A DNA stretch of 64,000 bases from Citrus sinensis (taxonomy: Eukaryota; Streptophyta; Magnoliopsida; Sapindales; Rutaceae). Position numbers and translations under genes: made by a program. Below the pieces are notes generated by a model that did no database searches, was not told where the DNA came from, and was given only the letters and a program-made list of their open reading frames with translations. Positions within the stretch are counted from its first letter, which is position 1; the number at the start of each line of letters is the position of its first letter. This document shows positions 34,527 through 47,282 of the stretch, piece by piece. The stretch lies in contig NC_068557.1 in NCBI RefSeq assembly GCF_022201045.2, forward strand, positions 7,626,001 to 7,690,000, in the 5' to 3' direction.

Positions 34527-35434
34527 TTGATTTTTCAACCAAAACAAAAACTTTCCTTCTAGTTTAGAAATAACAACTAATAATTATTCTAATCAATCTC
34601 ACTTTAGGAGTAATCTTGGTATCAAATAATTTCTTTTATACTTGTGAAATCAAAACATCTTTAGCAAAAGGTAACGTTATCTTGTGAAGTTGGTATCTCA
34701 AATTTGCATCACAAAAACCCAAAAAAAAAAAAATCACTTTAGTTTAATATATCAAATATAGTGATTCATTTTTAAAATATATATATGCACAATTGGTCAC
34801 TGTAATAATTAAAAAGTCAATTTAATAACATTATTGCCGACAAAAATATGCGAAAAAAACAAATTGTATATTAAAGATTTGGTTCACATTAATGAGTGCT
34901 TCATGAAATCAATCCAAAAAAATAGTTGTCAGAAAAATTGAATTAAGTGTTTATTTAGTATGGTTTATATAATAATTATAAATGTTAATTTAATCCCCTA
35001 AATTCTTTTTAAAATTTTTCTTGTTGTTTGTTTTTTTTAGTAGAGTTTTTGAAGATTAAATAAATTATTTTGTCTCTACTAGCAAAAGCTTGAATTTTGA
35101 GTTTTTTAAATTAAAAGTTGAAAAACTTTTTTAAAATATAAAAATATTTAAAATATTTCATAATCTTATTTCATTTTCTCATAATATAACTTTAAATAAC
35201 TTGTTTGTTAAAGTAATTTTATAATTTTTAATAAAAAACGCTCATTGACAACTAAATAACTAATTTTTTTTTTATAACAACTCTATTTGTAAAAACTCTA
35301 ATTAAATAAATTGTATATAAAAAGTTATATTAAACGGAAGAGATTCTTTCAATTTTTTTTAATATATCATAAAGAATCCTCCAATTAAATTTTTTATTCT
35401 TTCTCCAACGAACAAAATGTTTGCGGCTGATTGC
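34527..35434. other. AT-rich intergenic DNA between the two GRPA3-like genes
   Basis: No gene or well-bounded element was recognised apart from runs of A/T. Confidence 0.6.
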
Positions 35435-35522
35435 TCTTGCAAATTGCAACACATGTTAATCCAAAATATTCTCTTCACAGTTCACACGCAGGATCAAAAG
35501 TTGAAAAGATTGCTTATAAAAA
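35435..35522 (+). promoter_or_regulatory. Core promoter of the second GRPA3-like gene
   Basis: GCTCTTGCAAATTGCAACAC, then ATGTTAA, TTCTCTTCAC and AGATTGCTTATAAAAA, with the TATA box at 35515-35522. Order and spacing match the block upstream of the first copy. Confidence 0.65.
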
Positions 35523-35627
35523 GAAGCGTTTATATTAACTTGAGTATCCTCCCTCGCTACCTTCTTGTTTAGAATTGTTTCACACACAGCACAAGGGTAG
35601 CTTTCTATATATCATCAGAAAATTAAC

Positions 35628-36095
35628 ATGGGAGACAGGAGGCACTTCTCATACGGAGATCCAGGTTATGGATATCCTCCTCCGGCACAGTACTATCCTC
35701 CTCCACCAGGAGCAGCTTATCCGCCGCAAGGTTACCCTCCGCAGGGATATGGATATTCTCCAGTTGCCGGGTACCCGCCATCTGGTTACAGTACCGGCCT
35801 GTATGCTCCACCTCATCATTCAGGTTTGAATCTGCAGATACATTTTGATTTGAATGTTAATTCGCGTTATTGTTTATTAATTTCTGAAGCTGTTGACTTA
35901 TTTATACATTTATGGTACGTTTTTATATTAGGATATGGTGGCGTAGGGGGACTGTTAGCCGGGGCTGCTTCTGCTTATGGTACTCACCACATGTCACACC
36001 ATGGGTACGGCGGCCACCATCACGGCAAGTTCAAGCATGGAAAGCACTACGGTGGCTTCAGGCATGGAAAGCATGGAGGAAAGAAGTGGAAGTAA
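35628..36095 (+). CDS. GRPA3-like Tyr/Pro/Gly/His-rich protein, second tandem copy
   Basis: The paralogue of the gene at 33051. Exons are 35628-35823 and 35932-36095 (119 residues). MGDRRHFSYGDPGYGYPPP opens the protein, followed by YYPPPPGAAYPPQGYPPQGY repeats, a short hydrophobic Gly/Ala stretch after the intron (GGVGGLLAGAASAYG) and a His/Lys/Gly tail (HHGKFKHGKHYGG) ending KKWK like its neighbour. The 108-bp intron (35824-35931) is a multiple of three and has no stop in frame, so an unspliced message would still encode a 155-residue protein. The Ala/Gly segment after the intron is missing from the first copy; it is common in the family and may touch membranes. The role is unknown. Confidence 0.9.
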   Translation: MGDRRHFSYGDPGYGYPPPAQYYPPPPGAAYPPQGYPPQGYGYSPVAGYPPSGYSTGLYAPPHHSGLNLQIHFDLNVNSRYCLLISEAVDLFIHLWYVFILGYGGVGGLLAGAASAYGTHHMSHHGYGGHHHGKFKHGKHYGGFRHGKHGGKKWK

Positions 36096-37352
36096 ACTTC
36101 TAAATTTGTACCAATTCAACCTATCGCTACAAACGCTTCCCTATTAATTCCTCTTGGATTGAATAATCCATATACATTTATATGTGTATGATGGCTGTGC
36201 CTTCTGGCATATGTTGTATTTTTCTAAATAAGATCATCCGGGCTAGGTATTGCAAAGTTTTCTTGTTATCAGTTTGTTTCCATTCTTCATGTTTGTGCAT
36301 GCGGTATAGCTGCGTGATGATTTAGTTGGGGCATCATCTTATCTGGTGCCAAATTAAAAACCCAATTCACGGATGATAGTAATTAATTAACAGAATCAAA
36401 TTATGGTCAAGTAAGTAATAATCTGTGTCTTGGATCACAGACAGGTCGCTAAAATATGCTACAGAAATCTTTACTGAGAATGCCGCCGCGCGTAACTTGG
36501 CGATTCATAAGCATGGCTTGCAAAACAGAACAGCTCTCTTAAGAGGACAACGTACGTATACACGTATTAATTAGATGAAGATTTTTTCTTTTTTTCTTTT
36601 TTTGATAACGTAACAATTCCTGATCGATAGAACTGATATTCTTTTTGAGCTGTTTACTAAAACAGATTAAAAAAGTTATACATTGTTCCTCATTCCTGAA
36701 CCACACAGCTGCACGCGAAGGCAAAAAGCTTCAGGATAGATTCGATTATATGCCAGTGCGCGCTTTTAAGACTGAAGATCACGAAGGAATGAATTCCTTT
36801 GGCATGAGATCCCAATTGTAGTGGGAAAAAAAGTTGGTATCACTGCTTGAGAAAGCAAGATGCTCTTGCCCTAGCTTATCATTCACAGTGGCTTCCAATT
36901 AGGACCAACATAATATTAAAGTAGCTTGATATATAATTATGTATAATTGATTCACATTCTCATTTTCCTACCAATAATGATGGGTACAAACTCTTGCCGA
37001 TACATTTGTGTATAAACTGACGTCAATATTGGCTGGATGTTCTTCTCATGAGCTCACTTTATTAATTTCATTGAATTGTGTACTCTATCTAACTTATAGT
37101 TCTTAAACACATGTTTATACAGAATTCAAATCATTAGTTTATTATTATTAGAATAATACTTTACATTTTCATTTTTTTTATTAACTAATACTAGAAAATC
37201 CAAAATTCCAATGATTTTGATAATTTATCTATAACTGTCACTTCGTAGAAGCTATTAATTACCTGTTAATATGGCTCGTTTGAGACTACTTTTGAAGGCT
37301 TAAAAATGATTTTGAAAAGTTAAAAGTTAAATTTTAGTGTTTATTAATTTTT
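36096..37352. other. Intergenic region downstream of the second GRPA3-like gene
   Basis: It begins with the 3' UTR. No gene or repeat was recognised in the rest. Confidence 0.55.
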
Positions 37353-37417
37353 GGAAAATTATCACTCATATACCTTTTAATTTATTTTGTTATTAAGCAT
37401 ATTACAACACTTTTATA

Positions 37418-38888
37418 CTGTGTGTTAGGTAAATAAGAGCACCAGCTCGACCATGCCATCATCCCCACCCCGGGGTGGATCACCTCAGTCGAACGGTACG
37501 AGCAGAACACTGATAATGAGCCTTCTACAAACATGAGCCGACCAGAGACGAGTATCAGCCAGAGGAATATACCGACCAGAGACATATACCGAGCCGATAC
37601 CCATCCCCCAAAGAGCGGGAACACGATCTCACAGAATCACGACAGTTGCGCTTTTCCCAGAATAGTTGAGGGAGACGCGGGATCTCACGTTTGCCCACAA
37701 TGTAGCAGTTAGAGTTCCATGAGGGGCTACCACTACCCGAAAAAGGGGGGATGAAGGGTGAACGGAAACGTGGGACAGCGGCTATAAAAGAGGAAGAAAT
37801 CGATGAAGAAAGTGGATAGAAAAATTGAGAGAAGGGAAAACTCTGTCAAATTGAAACCATACCATTTTCAATACAAATTGTGAGCCCATCATAAGTAATT
37901 TATCGAATCTTAATAATACCGTTTTCCCGTAAACACCTTGTGCTAACTTAGGCATCGGAGGGTTTACGCCGGCAAAACCACCGGCGTCTCTGATCCACTT
38001 TTGTGAACGCAGGCTTAGTGGGAGAAGGAAGGATAATTCCAACTTCGGTGACTAGAGCGATCGTCGAAGCAAGAAGAAATTGACATCCTAACTGTTGATA
38101 ATATACACGTTGGTGTAAATATCTGGTCGGGCAAAGGACGAGCAGATTTCAGCATCAACACTGTGTTTACTTGTCAATAATCAAAACGGGTTGAAATGGG
38201 AATGAGCTGGAATGGGAATGCGAAATGAGTGTCAGAATAAATTGTTTACTTGACCTACAGGAATCGAAATTGGAATGGACTAAAATTCCATTGATGTATT
38301 TATTTTATCTTGAAATCGGAATCGAAATAAGTTAGATTATAACAAATTACTAAAAAGTACTTAATGAATTATTGTCATAATTATTATTATTATTCATTAT
38401 TGTCAATAATATATTAATTAACAAATGTAAATTGTTTAATTAATTAATTATAATAATATACAAATTAATTATAATAATAATTAATATAAAAATATATTAA
38501 TTATTGTGATTATTTATTCAAAAACTATAATTTTAAATATATTATTGTTAATAATATATTAATATATTAATCAATGGTAATAATCATATTAATAATTATT
38601 ATAATAGTATATTAACTAATTAATAATAATAATATATGAATTAATTAAAATAATTATATTAGTAATTATTATAATAGTATATTAATTAATTAATTATAGA
38701 TGAGGAAAATAATCATTTTGGAGAATGGGAGACTCATTTCCACCTCCCCCTTGGGAATGAGTCTCCCATTCTTCTTTCCCAAATTGTGGTGGGCCTCACG
38801 ATTTTGATTCCGTCTCTCAACTCTATTTTGCGTAGTAAACAATGTAAATAATTTTGATTCCCTAATTCGGGAAATAAATGCAACATTA
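37418..38888. mobile_element. AT-rich DNA element inserted in the foldback MITE
   Basis: It spans from about 37416 to 38885, less the solo LTR, leaving roughly 725 bp. It contains TGTTTACTTG-like and AGTAAACAATG ends, and GGAATGGGAATG/CATTCC and GATTCC words in inverse orientation. The centre is a block of TAATTA repeats (38370-38700). Exact ends are uncertain; a TTA at both sides would fit a Harbinger-type insertion. Confidence 0.5.
37423..38160. mobile_element. Solo LTR with perfect 5-bp target duplication
   Basis: A 738-bp unit starting TGTTAGG and ending CATCAACA, with CTGTG directly before (37418-37422) and after it (38161-38165). It has a TATA box (GGCTATAAAAGAGG at about 37780) and GC-richer sequence than its surroundings, as in gypsy-type LTRs. 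There is no internal region, so it probably arose by LTR-LTR recombination. The TATA box and downstream AATACAAATTGTG block suggest plus-strand orientation. Confidence 0.88.
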
Positions 38889-39373
38889 GGGTGTATTAGT
38901 CGTCCACCTTAAGTTAACAAAATGTATTTGCCGTCTACTAAACTGTTACTTACAGTTTTAATGTGATAACATCATAGGGGTAATTTGGTTTTTCATATGG
39001 AAAAAAGGGATACAAGTGATAATTTAATAGTATACAAGCGATAATATGATAATTTAAGGGTACACAATTAATAATTTCATTTTACTTTAATTTAAGTTCT
39101 AAAGGCAAAATCATCAATTTGCTACAATTCCATTAACTATCAAGCGACAGTTAACAATTTAGTAGACGACAAACATATTTTGTCAACTTAAGGTGGATGA
39201 CTGAAACACATTAAAAGTGTTGTAGTATGTTTAATAAAAGTGTATCTTAAGGGTATACGAGTGATAATTTTCCTTATTTAAAAAAAAATATTTTTGGCTG
39301 AATCAATCTCTCTTATAGTAGATTTTGAAAGTAAGGAAAGAATAGTTTTTCAAAATTTAATTTTGAAAATTTA

Positions 39374-39402
39374 TATATATATATATACACACACACACAT
39401 AT
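39374..39402. repeat. (TA)n(CA)n compound microsatellite
   Basis: A TA run passes directly into an AC run, just outside the foldback MITE. Confidence 0.85.
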
Positions 39403-39564
39403 TCTTAGGTGTAGGCTTCTTCATATTTCTTAACGAGGCACGCTATTTACCAGTATGTCAGCACTAACTCTATTAATTTACATGGCTTAACAAATAAGGG
39501 CATCCGCATGAAAGAAGAATTGACATATATTATAAAAATATAAAATTATTCTTATTCGATTAGG

Positions 39565-40305
39565 AAATAAAATCATTACTTTTGAAGAGAATACTATTAT
39601 TACCTATTGAGATAAAAAAATACAATTAATAAAATAAAATGTGTAAATAAATTTTATATATTTATATTTATTTAAGTCATTTGCATTCTTAGAATATTTT
39701 AAAAGCAATATTTACTAAATATATATGACTGTTTTTAAAACTCATATCATTTTTAGAAATAAAATTTATTAAACATTTAATTAATTCTCTTTACGATTGA
39801 TTATTTCTATATCATAACTAACAGTAATTATTTAAGAAAACAACAGTATTATCAAATTGACATTTAAGAGATCATTAAGATGTTGAATTCATTGCTTTTT
39901 CATTACTAGTGGAATGAAACTATTGAATAGATAAAATCATTACTTTTGAAGTGAATACTATTATTACCAATTGTATTGAGATAAAAAAAATACAATTAAT
40001 AAAATAAAAATGTGTGAATAAATTTTATATATTTATATTTATTTAAGTCATTTGCACTTTCACAATATTTTAAAAGCAATATTTACCAAATATATACTAC
40101 TGTTTTTTAAACTCATAGCATTTTTAAAAATAAAATTTATCAAACATTTAACTGATTATCTTTATAATTGATTATTTCTACATCACAACTAATAATAATT
40201 ATTTTAAAAAATTACAGCATTATCAAACGAGCCCTTAAATGAAGAGATCATTAAAAGTTGAATTCATTGCTTTTTCATTATCAGGGGAATGAAACTATTG
40301 AATGG
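39565..40305. repeat. Tandem duplication of about 365-375 bp, two copies
   Basis: Copy 1 (about 39565-39930) and copy 2 (about 39931-40305) share most of their sequence, from ATAAAATCATTACTTTTGAA through GGAATGAAACTATTGAAT. Substitutions and small indels indicate moderate age. No coding capacity was seen. Confidence 0.88.
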
Positions 40306-40940
40306 ATAAAAACTGAAAATGCTTGGCCAGTTGAAGAAAGTCCTTCGTTGTGGATTCACTAGTACTTTTAGGCTTTGCTGAACTTAACATGAATATTTAA
40401 AGATTGTATAGATATTTAACCTCTCATTTATCTCACTAGTTCCCACTTTTTTAATTAATACTATTTATTCCAAAATTATCCTCAATTAAAAAATAAATTT
40501 TTTTCTTCTCTAATGGCCTCAATAGATCATCTCTCACAACTTAAATTGAATATCAACTTCTAATCAAATCCCAAATAAAATAGAATATTTGATTATTACA
40601 CAAAATTAAAATTAATATCATCAATAATAACAAAATCTACCGCTTGTTTATAAAATTTAACAAAAATCAAATATTGAAACTTATCATATGTTGGTGGAGG
40701 TGATGGTTGATGGCGAAGAAGATATGCAGTGATGGTAGTGATGGTGAAGTAGTTGTTGATGAAAATAAGTTGTGGAGGTAATGGTTATGCTAGAGAGATA
40801 GGGAGAAGATAGAATAAAATAAAGTAAAAATAATATTTTTAATAAGTATAATTCTGAAAAATAATAAGATAAATTGAAAAGTGGAAGATGGTGAAATAAT
40901 TTGCTAGGTTTTGATAATATGACTCTTAATAACCAAATCA
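40306..40940. other. Intergenic region upstream of RPL11
   Basis: No gene was recognised. A (GATGGT)-like imperfect repeat lies at about 40690-40760. Confidence 0.55.
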
Positions 40941-41112
40941 TGGGCCTCAGGTTAGGGAAAGAAATTGAATGCTTTTATTAGCAAACTAGCCATATCCCGA
41001 ATGCACCCCACCTTTTGAATAACGGGGGCATTTTCGTCACTCACCATAAAGTTGGAAGCCATCAAAAACCCTATTGTTTGTAACTCAACATCACTCTTAC
41101 ATATTAGGGTTT
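40941..41112 (+). promoter_or_regulatory. Ribosomal-protein promoter: site II and two telo boxes
   Basis: TGGGCC (site II) lies at 40941-40946, AAACCCTA (telo box) at 41066-41073 and its inverse TAGGGTTT at 41105-41112. The site II plus telo-box pair is well known from plant ribosomal-protein and proliferation genes, and supports the RPL11 call beside it. Confidence 0.75.
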
Positions 41113-41167
41113 GTTCCGTCTCCGTCTTCACTGAGCAGCGGCAGTAACTCATCATCAGCAAACCCGA

Positions 41168-43177
<2,010 letters not shown>

Positions 43178-44979
43178 GCCCTTTGTGTGATGACGATTTT
43201 GCATTTATAGTGTTGATGTTTGTAGACACTGGCTATTACTTGGCGTTTTGCAAACCTGAGTTAGATGCTTTTGGTAGTTCAAGATATTTTGTTATTTGTC
43301 TATTTAAATTTTATTATCAAGATTATGGCTTAGCTGCACTAAAAATCGCAGATACTGAATATGGACACTGTTTTTTCTCAAGTGATTATTCATGTTTCTC
43401 CTTACTATCATCCTGACTGCTCACTAGTTTAACACTTTACAAACGGTGAAGAGGGGGAAAAAATCCTTGCATTGGTCTCACGATTTTGAACTGATAATGG
43501 AACAAAGACTTCAGATACGCACATAATCGTTTCTTGGGAATGAAGCATAAGCTTTTAATTTCAGCTAAGCTAATCACAACAGAGCTGAAGGTAACGCTGC
43601 ATAGTTACAGTAGCCTTTCTTGTTATTCCTTTTCACTATGGATGCCTCTGCAACTTCCACCAATATGCAAAAGCAATTAGTCAGGAATTCTGAATTCCTA
43701 ATTCCGTTTCAATAGTGTATTACCATCATGTTTAATATAGGCGACCTTACATGCTAAACACTTGCAGCAAAAACAAAAGAACATGAGACATGGCCGCGTA
43801 TTCAAGTTAGCATCCATAAAAGGCCAATTGGTACCCAGGTAGTCAGGTTCTGCAACTATATCAAAACAGATATTAGAAAAACCCCCTCTCTCTCTCTGTC
43901 TCTCTCTCTCTCTTTTCCTCTTCATGATACTACTGGCTTTTGCTGGATCTTTAACTTTGGGTTCTATTCACTTGGCATCAAAGATCAGCAAACTCAGATT
44001 TTCACGGCATGACGGCCATTCGAAGGGTAAAAAAAATTAAAAATTAAAAATAAAAAGCAAATGCATAGACTATATCCATCTTTCACTCTACTTGGAGCAT
44101 GAAAAACCTTTCTTGATAAAAAGAAATCCCTAAAAATGTTCCCAGGACGGGCTTAAGAAGTTGCATTAATTGAAGAAAAGAGACTAATGATGCATTCTGC
44201 TGCGAGAACTAAGCCATGGAATTGGAATTGAATGATGTTGAAGGTGCCATTCATCAATGTTTCTGAAAAAAGTGACCAACTCCATCCAATTCCATTGTTA
44301 TGTCAGCATTAAAAAAAACTCCAGTAAACCTCTAACCAATGCCTAATGTTTGCAAAATTTAAACAAAATTTCGAGGAATAACATGGGCAACTTAGCATCT
44401 TGCGATAGACTTATATGCATTAAGTTACCTTCCAAACTAACTTCAGAAATAAATGAAAGAATAAGAATGAATGACATGCTAAAAAAAGACCATGATGCTT
44501 TCAGATCAAGAAGAACACGTGTTCAAGAGTGAAGACACCAAATTATTTTCACCACAAAATATATAGCTTTTAGCAGTGTGCCAAACATTCCAAAACATAA
44601 ACATTCCATAGCAGGGACAATAAGTGCAACTTTCATCTACAAAAATTATCACCCCTGGCAACCATCTCTTTACAGCAATTTAATGCTGCCAAATGCAAGA
44701 TCAGAGCTTTCACTAAAAAATATGCATCTTCAACCCTCATAACTTGAAAAATTAAAGCAGAAAAGAATCAAGCAGTAGAACAATCTAATGCAAATTTAAC
44801 AAAACGAAAGGTCGCAATATTCTAACTAAATCGCTGTCCATTAACATATTTTCTACCGAACGGCCGCAACAAGAAACATATTTCATTTCTCAAGACAAAA
44901 CTGTAACAGAATGGGTACAAGCTCTTCGTCCAACCATGTGATGCATATTAACAAAAGATATGAAGAGCTAGAAATTACA
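43178..44979. other. Convergent intergenic region between RPL11 and the LysM gene
   Basis: Both genes point into this stretch, so their 3' UTRs lie at its edges. A (CT)n tract lies at 43888-43919. No other gene was recognised. Confidence 0.6.
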
Positions 44980-45634
44980 TCATGGAATGATGAGCTTCTT
45001 CCCGGCATAGATTGTGTCCCCTGAGAGCCCATTAGCCTCTTTGATTGCATCAATTGACACCTAAAGAAAGATCCCCAAAACAAAACACAAAATAAATAGC
45101 AAGAAACAATTCAAATTACATTTCAAACAGCCCATTATAACAAGAAGCAACATAATTTGATCAAAATTCTCCAAAAAGAAGAAGCGGTTTACATACCCCA
45201 TATTTTCTAGAGAGTCCCCAAAGTGTATCTCCCCTTACTATCTCAACTGTTCTACACGATGCGGGCTCCGGCTCACTTTTCTCCGTACATATGCTAGGCT
45301 TCTTATTATCAACAAAAGCAAAAAAAGATTCAAGGAATTACGAAGAATTTTTTTTAAAGAAAAAATTAAATGAGTTAGTGCAAAAATATACCGTGACGAT
45401 GGGCTGTTGAGGAGGAGGTTGGATGGGCTGAGTCGACTCGGCGATCGGCTGAGGCTGAGTTGTTTCATTTCTGTTTTTGTTGAGCGGGTTTAAAGCTTTG
45501 AGGATGCTGATTGCAATTCCAGAGAACACCACAAACCCCGCGGTTTTCGCGACGGCGGCTTCTCTGCCGTCGCCGCTGCCGTCATTTTCGGCGGGGACGC
45601 GAGGGGTCGGCACGGAATCTTCCGGTGATTGCAT
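44980..45634 (-). CDS. LysM-domain membrane protein
   Basis: A 142-residue protein from exons 45392-45634, 45197-45301 and 44980-45060 (coding order; all whole codons). After a Pro/Glu-rich N-terminus comes a likely transmembrane helix (AGFVVFSGIAISILKAL, about residues 32-48) and a Pro/Gln-rich linker. The single C-terminal LysM covers about residues 98-141: VEIVRGDTLWGLSRKYG, then VSIDAIKEANGLSGDTIYAG and KKLIIP. LysM folds bind N-acetylglucosamine polymers, but in small plant proteins of this kind, which lack a signal peptide, the ligand and compartment are not established. There is no kinase domain, so it is not a CERK1/NFR receptor. The hAT element begins about 80 bp upstream of the start codon, which must have displaced or replaced its promoter. 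Confidence 0.9.
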
Positions 45635-46020
45635 TGCCGGAGATGAAGATTAATCAGTTTGGGATTTGAAGTTTCAATGTTTCGGTCTTCGGACAATGGA
45701 CAGTGGCAGGCAGTACTACGAATGGCAAAAGGTCAAGCCCGAGCCTGACCCGATCAAAAAAATTTGAAGTTAGGGTCGGAAATCGGGTCAACATCGGGTC
45801 GGGCCCAATCCGAACCCACCGAAATTGTTTTCCACCCCACAGTTCAATTTCAATTTCTACAACTATTTCAAACACAATTCAATTCCACAACCATTTCAAC
45901 CCCACACATAAATTAATTCTAAAATCCAACATGAAAAATACACAATACAATTAAATTAAAAACACACAATGTAATTCCACAATAATTTTAACCATACACA
46001 ATTCAATTCAATAACCCAAC

Positions 46021-46944
46021 TAGTGATAGTCGACACGGCACGGCCCACCAAACGTCAGCCCACGCGGGCTTGTGAGCCGTGCCGTGCCCACTTTTTTTTT
46101 TAATAAGGGCCTGGCAGTCTGGCACGACCCTCGTGACTAGCCCAAAAAAAGCCCATCAATTTTTTTTTCCACATGTCTAGCGTGCCTAAAAAAACCCACG
46201 TGCCTGGCGTGCTTTATTCAAACCCACCAACCTAATAATAAAACCAACAACAACAACAACAATAATAATAATTTCATAGATCATAGTAATAATTAATGAA
46301 AAATAAAATTAAAATTCTAGAATAAAAATTACATCTAATTTTATTTAAACTACTAATATTATAATTGCACATAAATTCTATTGAATGAAAATGTAATTTT
46401 TAATTTATCATAAAAATATTTTGTTCATAATTTTATTTTTTTGTGCATAAATATGAAAAATATTTCATTCACAAATGAAACATATCTCCATTAACTATTA
46501 ACTAAGTTATGATTTCATAAATGAAATATTAATGTCGTAAAATTTTTTATTTATCATTTATAAAATCATGATATTTATTTATCCATTTAATAAAAGAGCT
46601 TAAATTAATTTAAAAGGCCTATGCTAAAAATATATATTAAAAAAATTTAATTTCAAGATATTTATAAAATCATGATATTTTATATTTATTTTTCTTTAAA
46701 TTTTTTTATTTTGATATACTTTGGCCCACGGACCGTGTGCTTAGCCCACCAATGAAGCGTGTTTATTACGTGCCTTTTCGCGTACTATGCTTTGACCCAT
46801 CTTTAATCGTGCTATGCTTTTAAGACATGCGTACCTAAAATTCTAGGCCTGGCACGGCCCACGTGCGTGCCGTGTCGTGTCTCGTGCCCTACCGAAACGT
46901 GCTCGTGTCGTGCCTCATGCCGCCCAACCCATTGGCCATCTCTA
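46021..46944. mobile_element. Nested non-autonomous hAT element
   Basis: A 924-bp element with TAGTGATAGTC at the left and the inverse of TAGAGATGGCCAATGGG at the right. It is flanked by AACCCAAC (46013-46020) and AATCCAAC (46945-46952), an 8-bp duplication with one mismatch. The ends are rich in GCACGGCCC and CGTGCCGTG words in both orientations, typical subterminal repeats of plant hAT MITEs; the centre is AT-rich and non-coding. Confidence 0.85.
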
Positions 46945-47282
46945 AATCCAACATAAAAAATAAAAAATAGAAAATTCATGTCTTATACAAATAAAAACAC
47001 AGTTTAGTTCCACAACCCAATATTAAAAAAATGTTTTATACAAATAAAAACTCATAATTCAATTCCACAACCAAACATTTAAAAAAAAAAACTACTCCAA
47101 CACTTGCGGGTCACTTTCATCTTCATCCACAAATTCCTCTCCACTAAAAATTTCACTTTCCAGAATTTTACCTGTAAAAAACAAGAAAGAAAAAGAGAGT
47201 GAGAAAATAATTTAAGTTTTTAAAATTATTACTAAAGTAATTATTTAAATATTTTGTACATTATTTGTATTCATACCTTTGG

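Larger units (their letters stand above)
37353..39273. mobile_element. Foldback-type MITE split by nested insertions
   Basis: The left arm (37353-37417: GGAAAATTATCACTCATATA, then ATTACAACACTTTTA) resumes at about 38889 (GTGTATTAGTCGTCCACCTT). The right arm (39155-39273) is the inverse of both pieces in one stretch, ending GAGTGATAATTTTCC. Without the inserts the element is about 450 bp with arms of about 130 bp. The interruption between 37418 and 38888 is a second element that itself holds a solo LTR. I could not find a clean target duplication for the outer element. Confidence 0.7.

Noticed and set aside
45703-45954. Plus-strand 83-codon frame at the hAT left end
   Set aside because: Lies in the terminal region of the transposon and has no family match.
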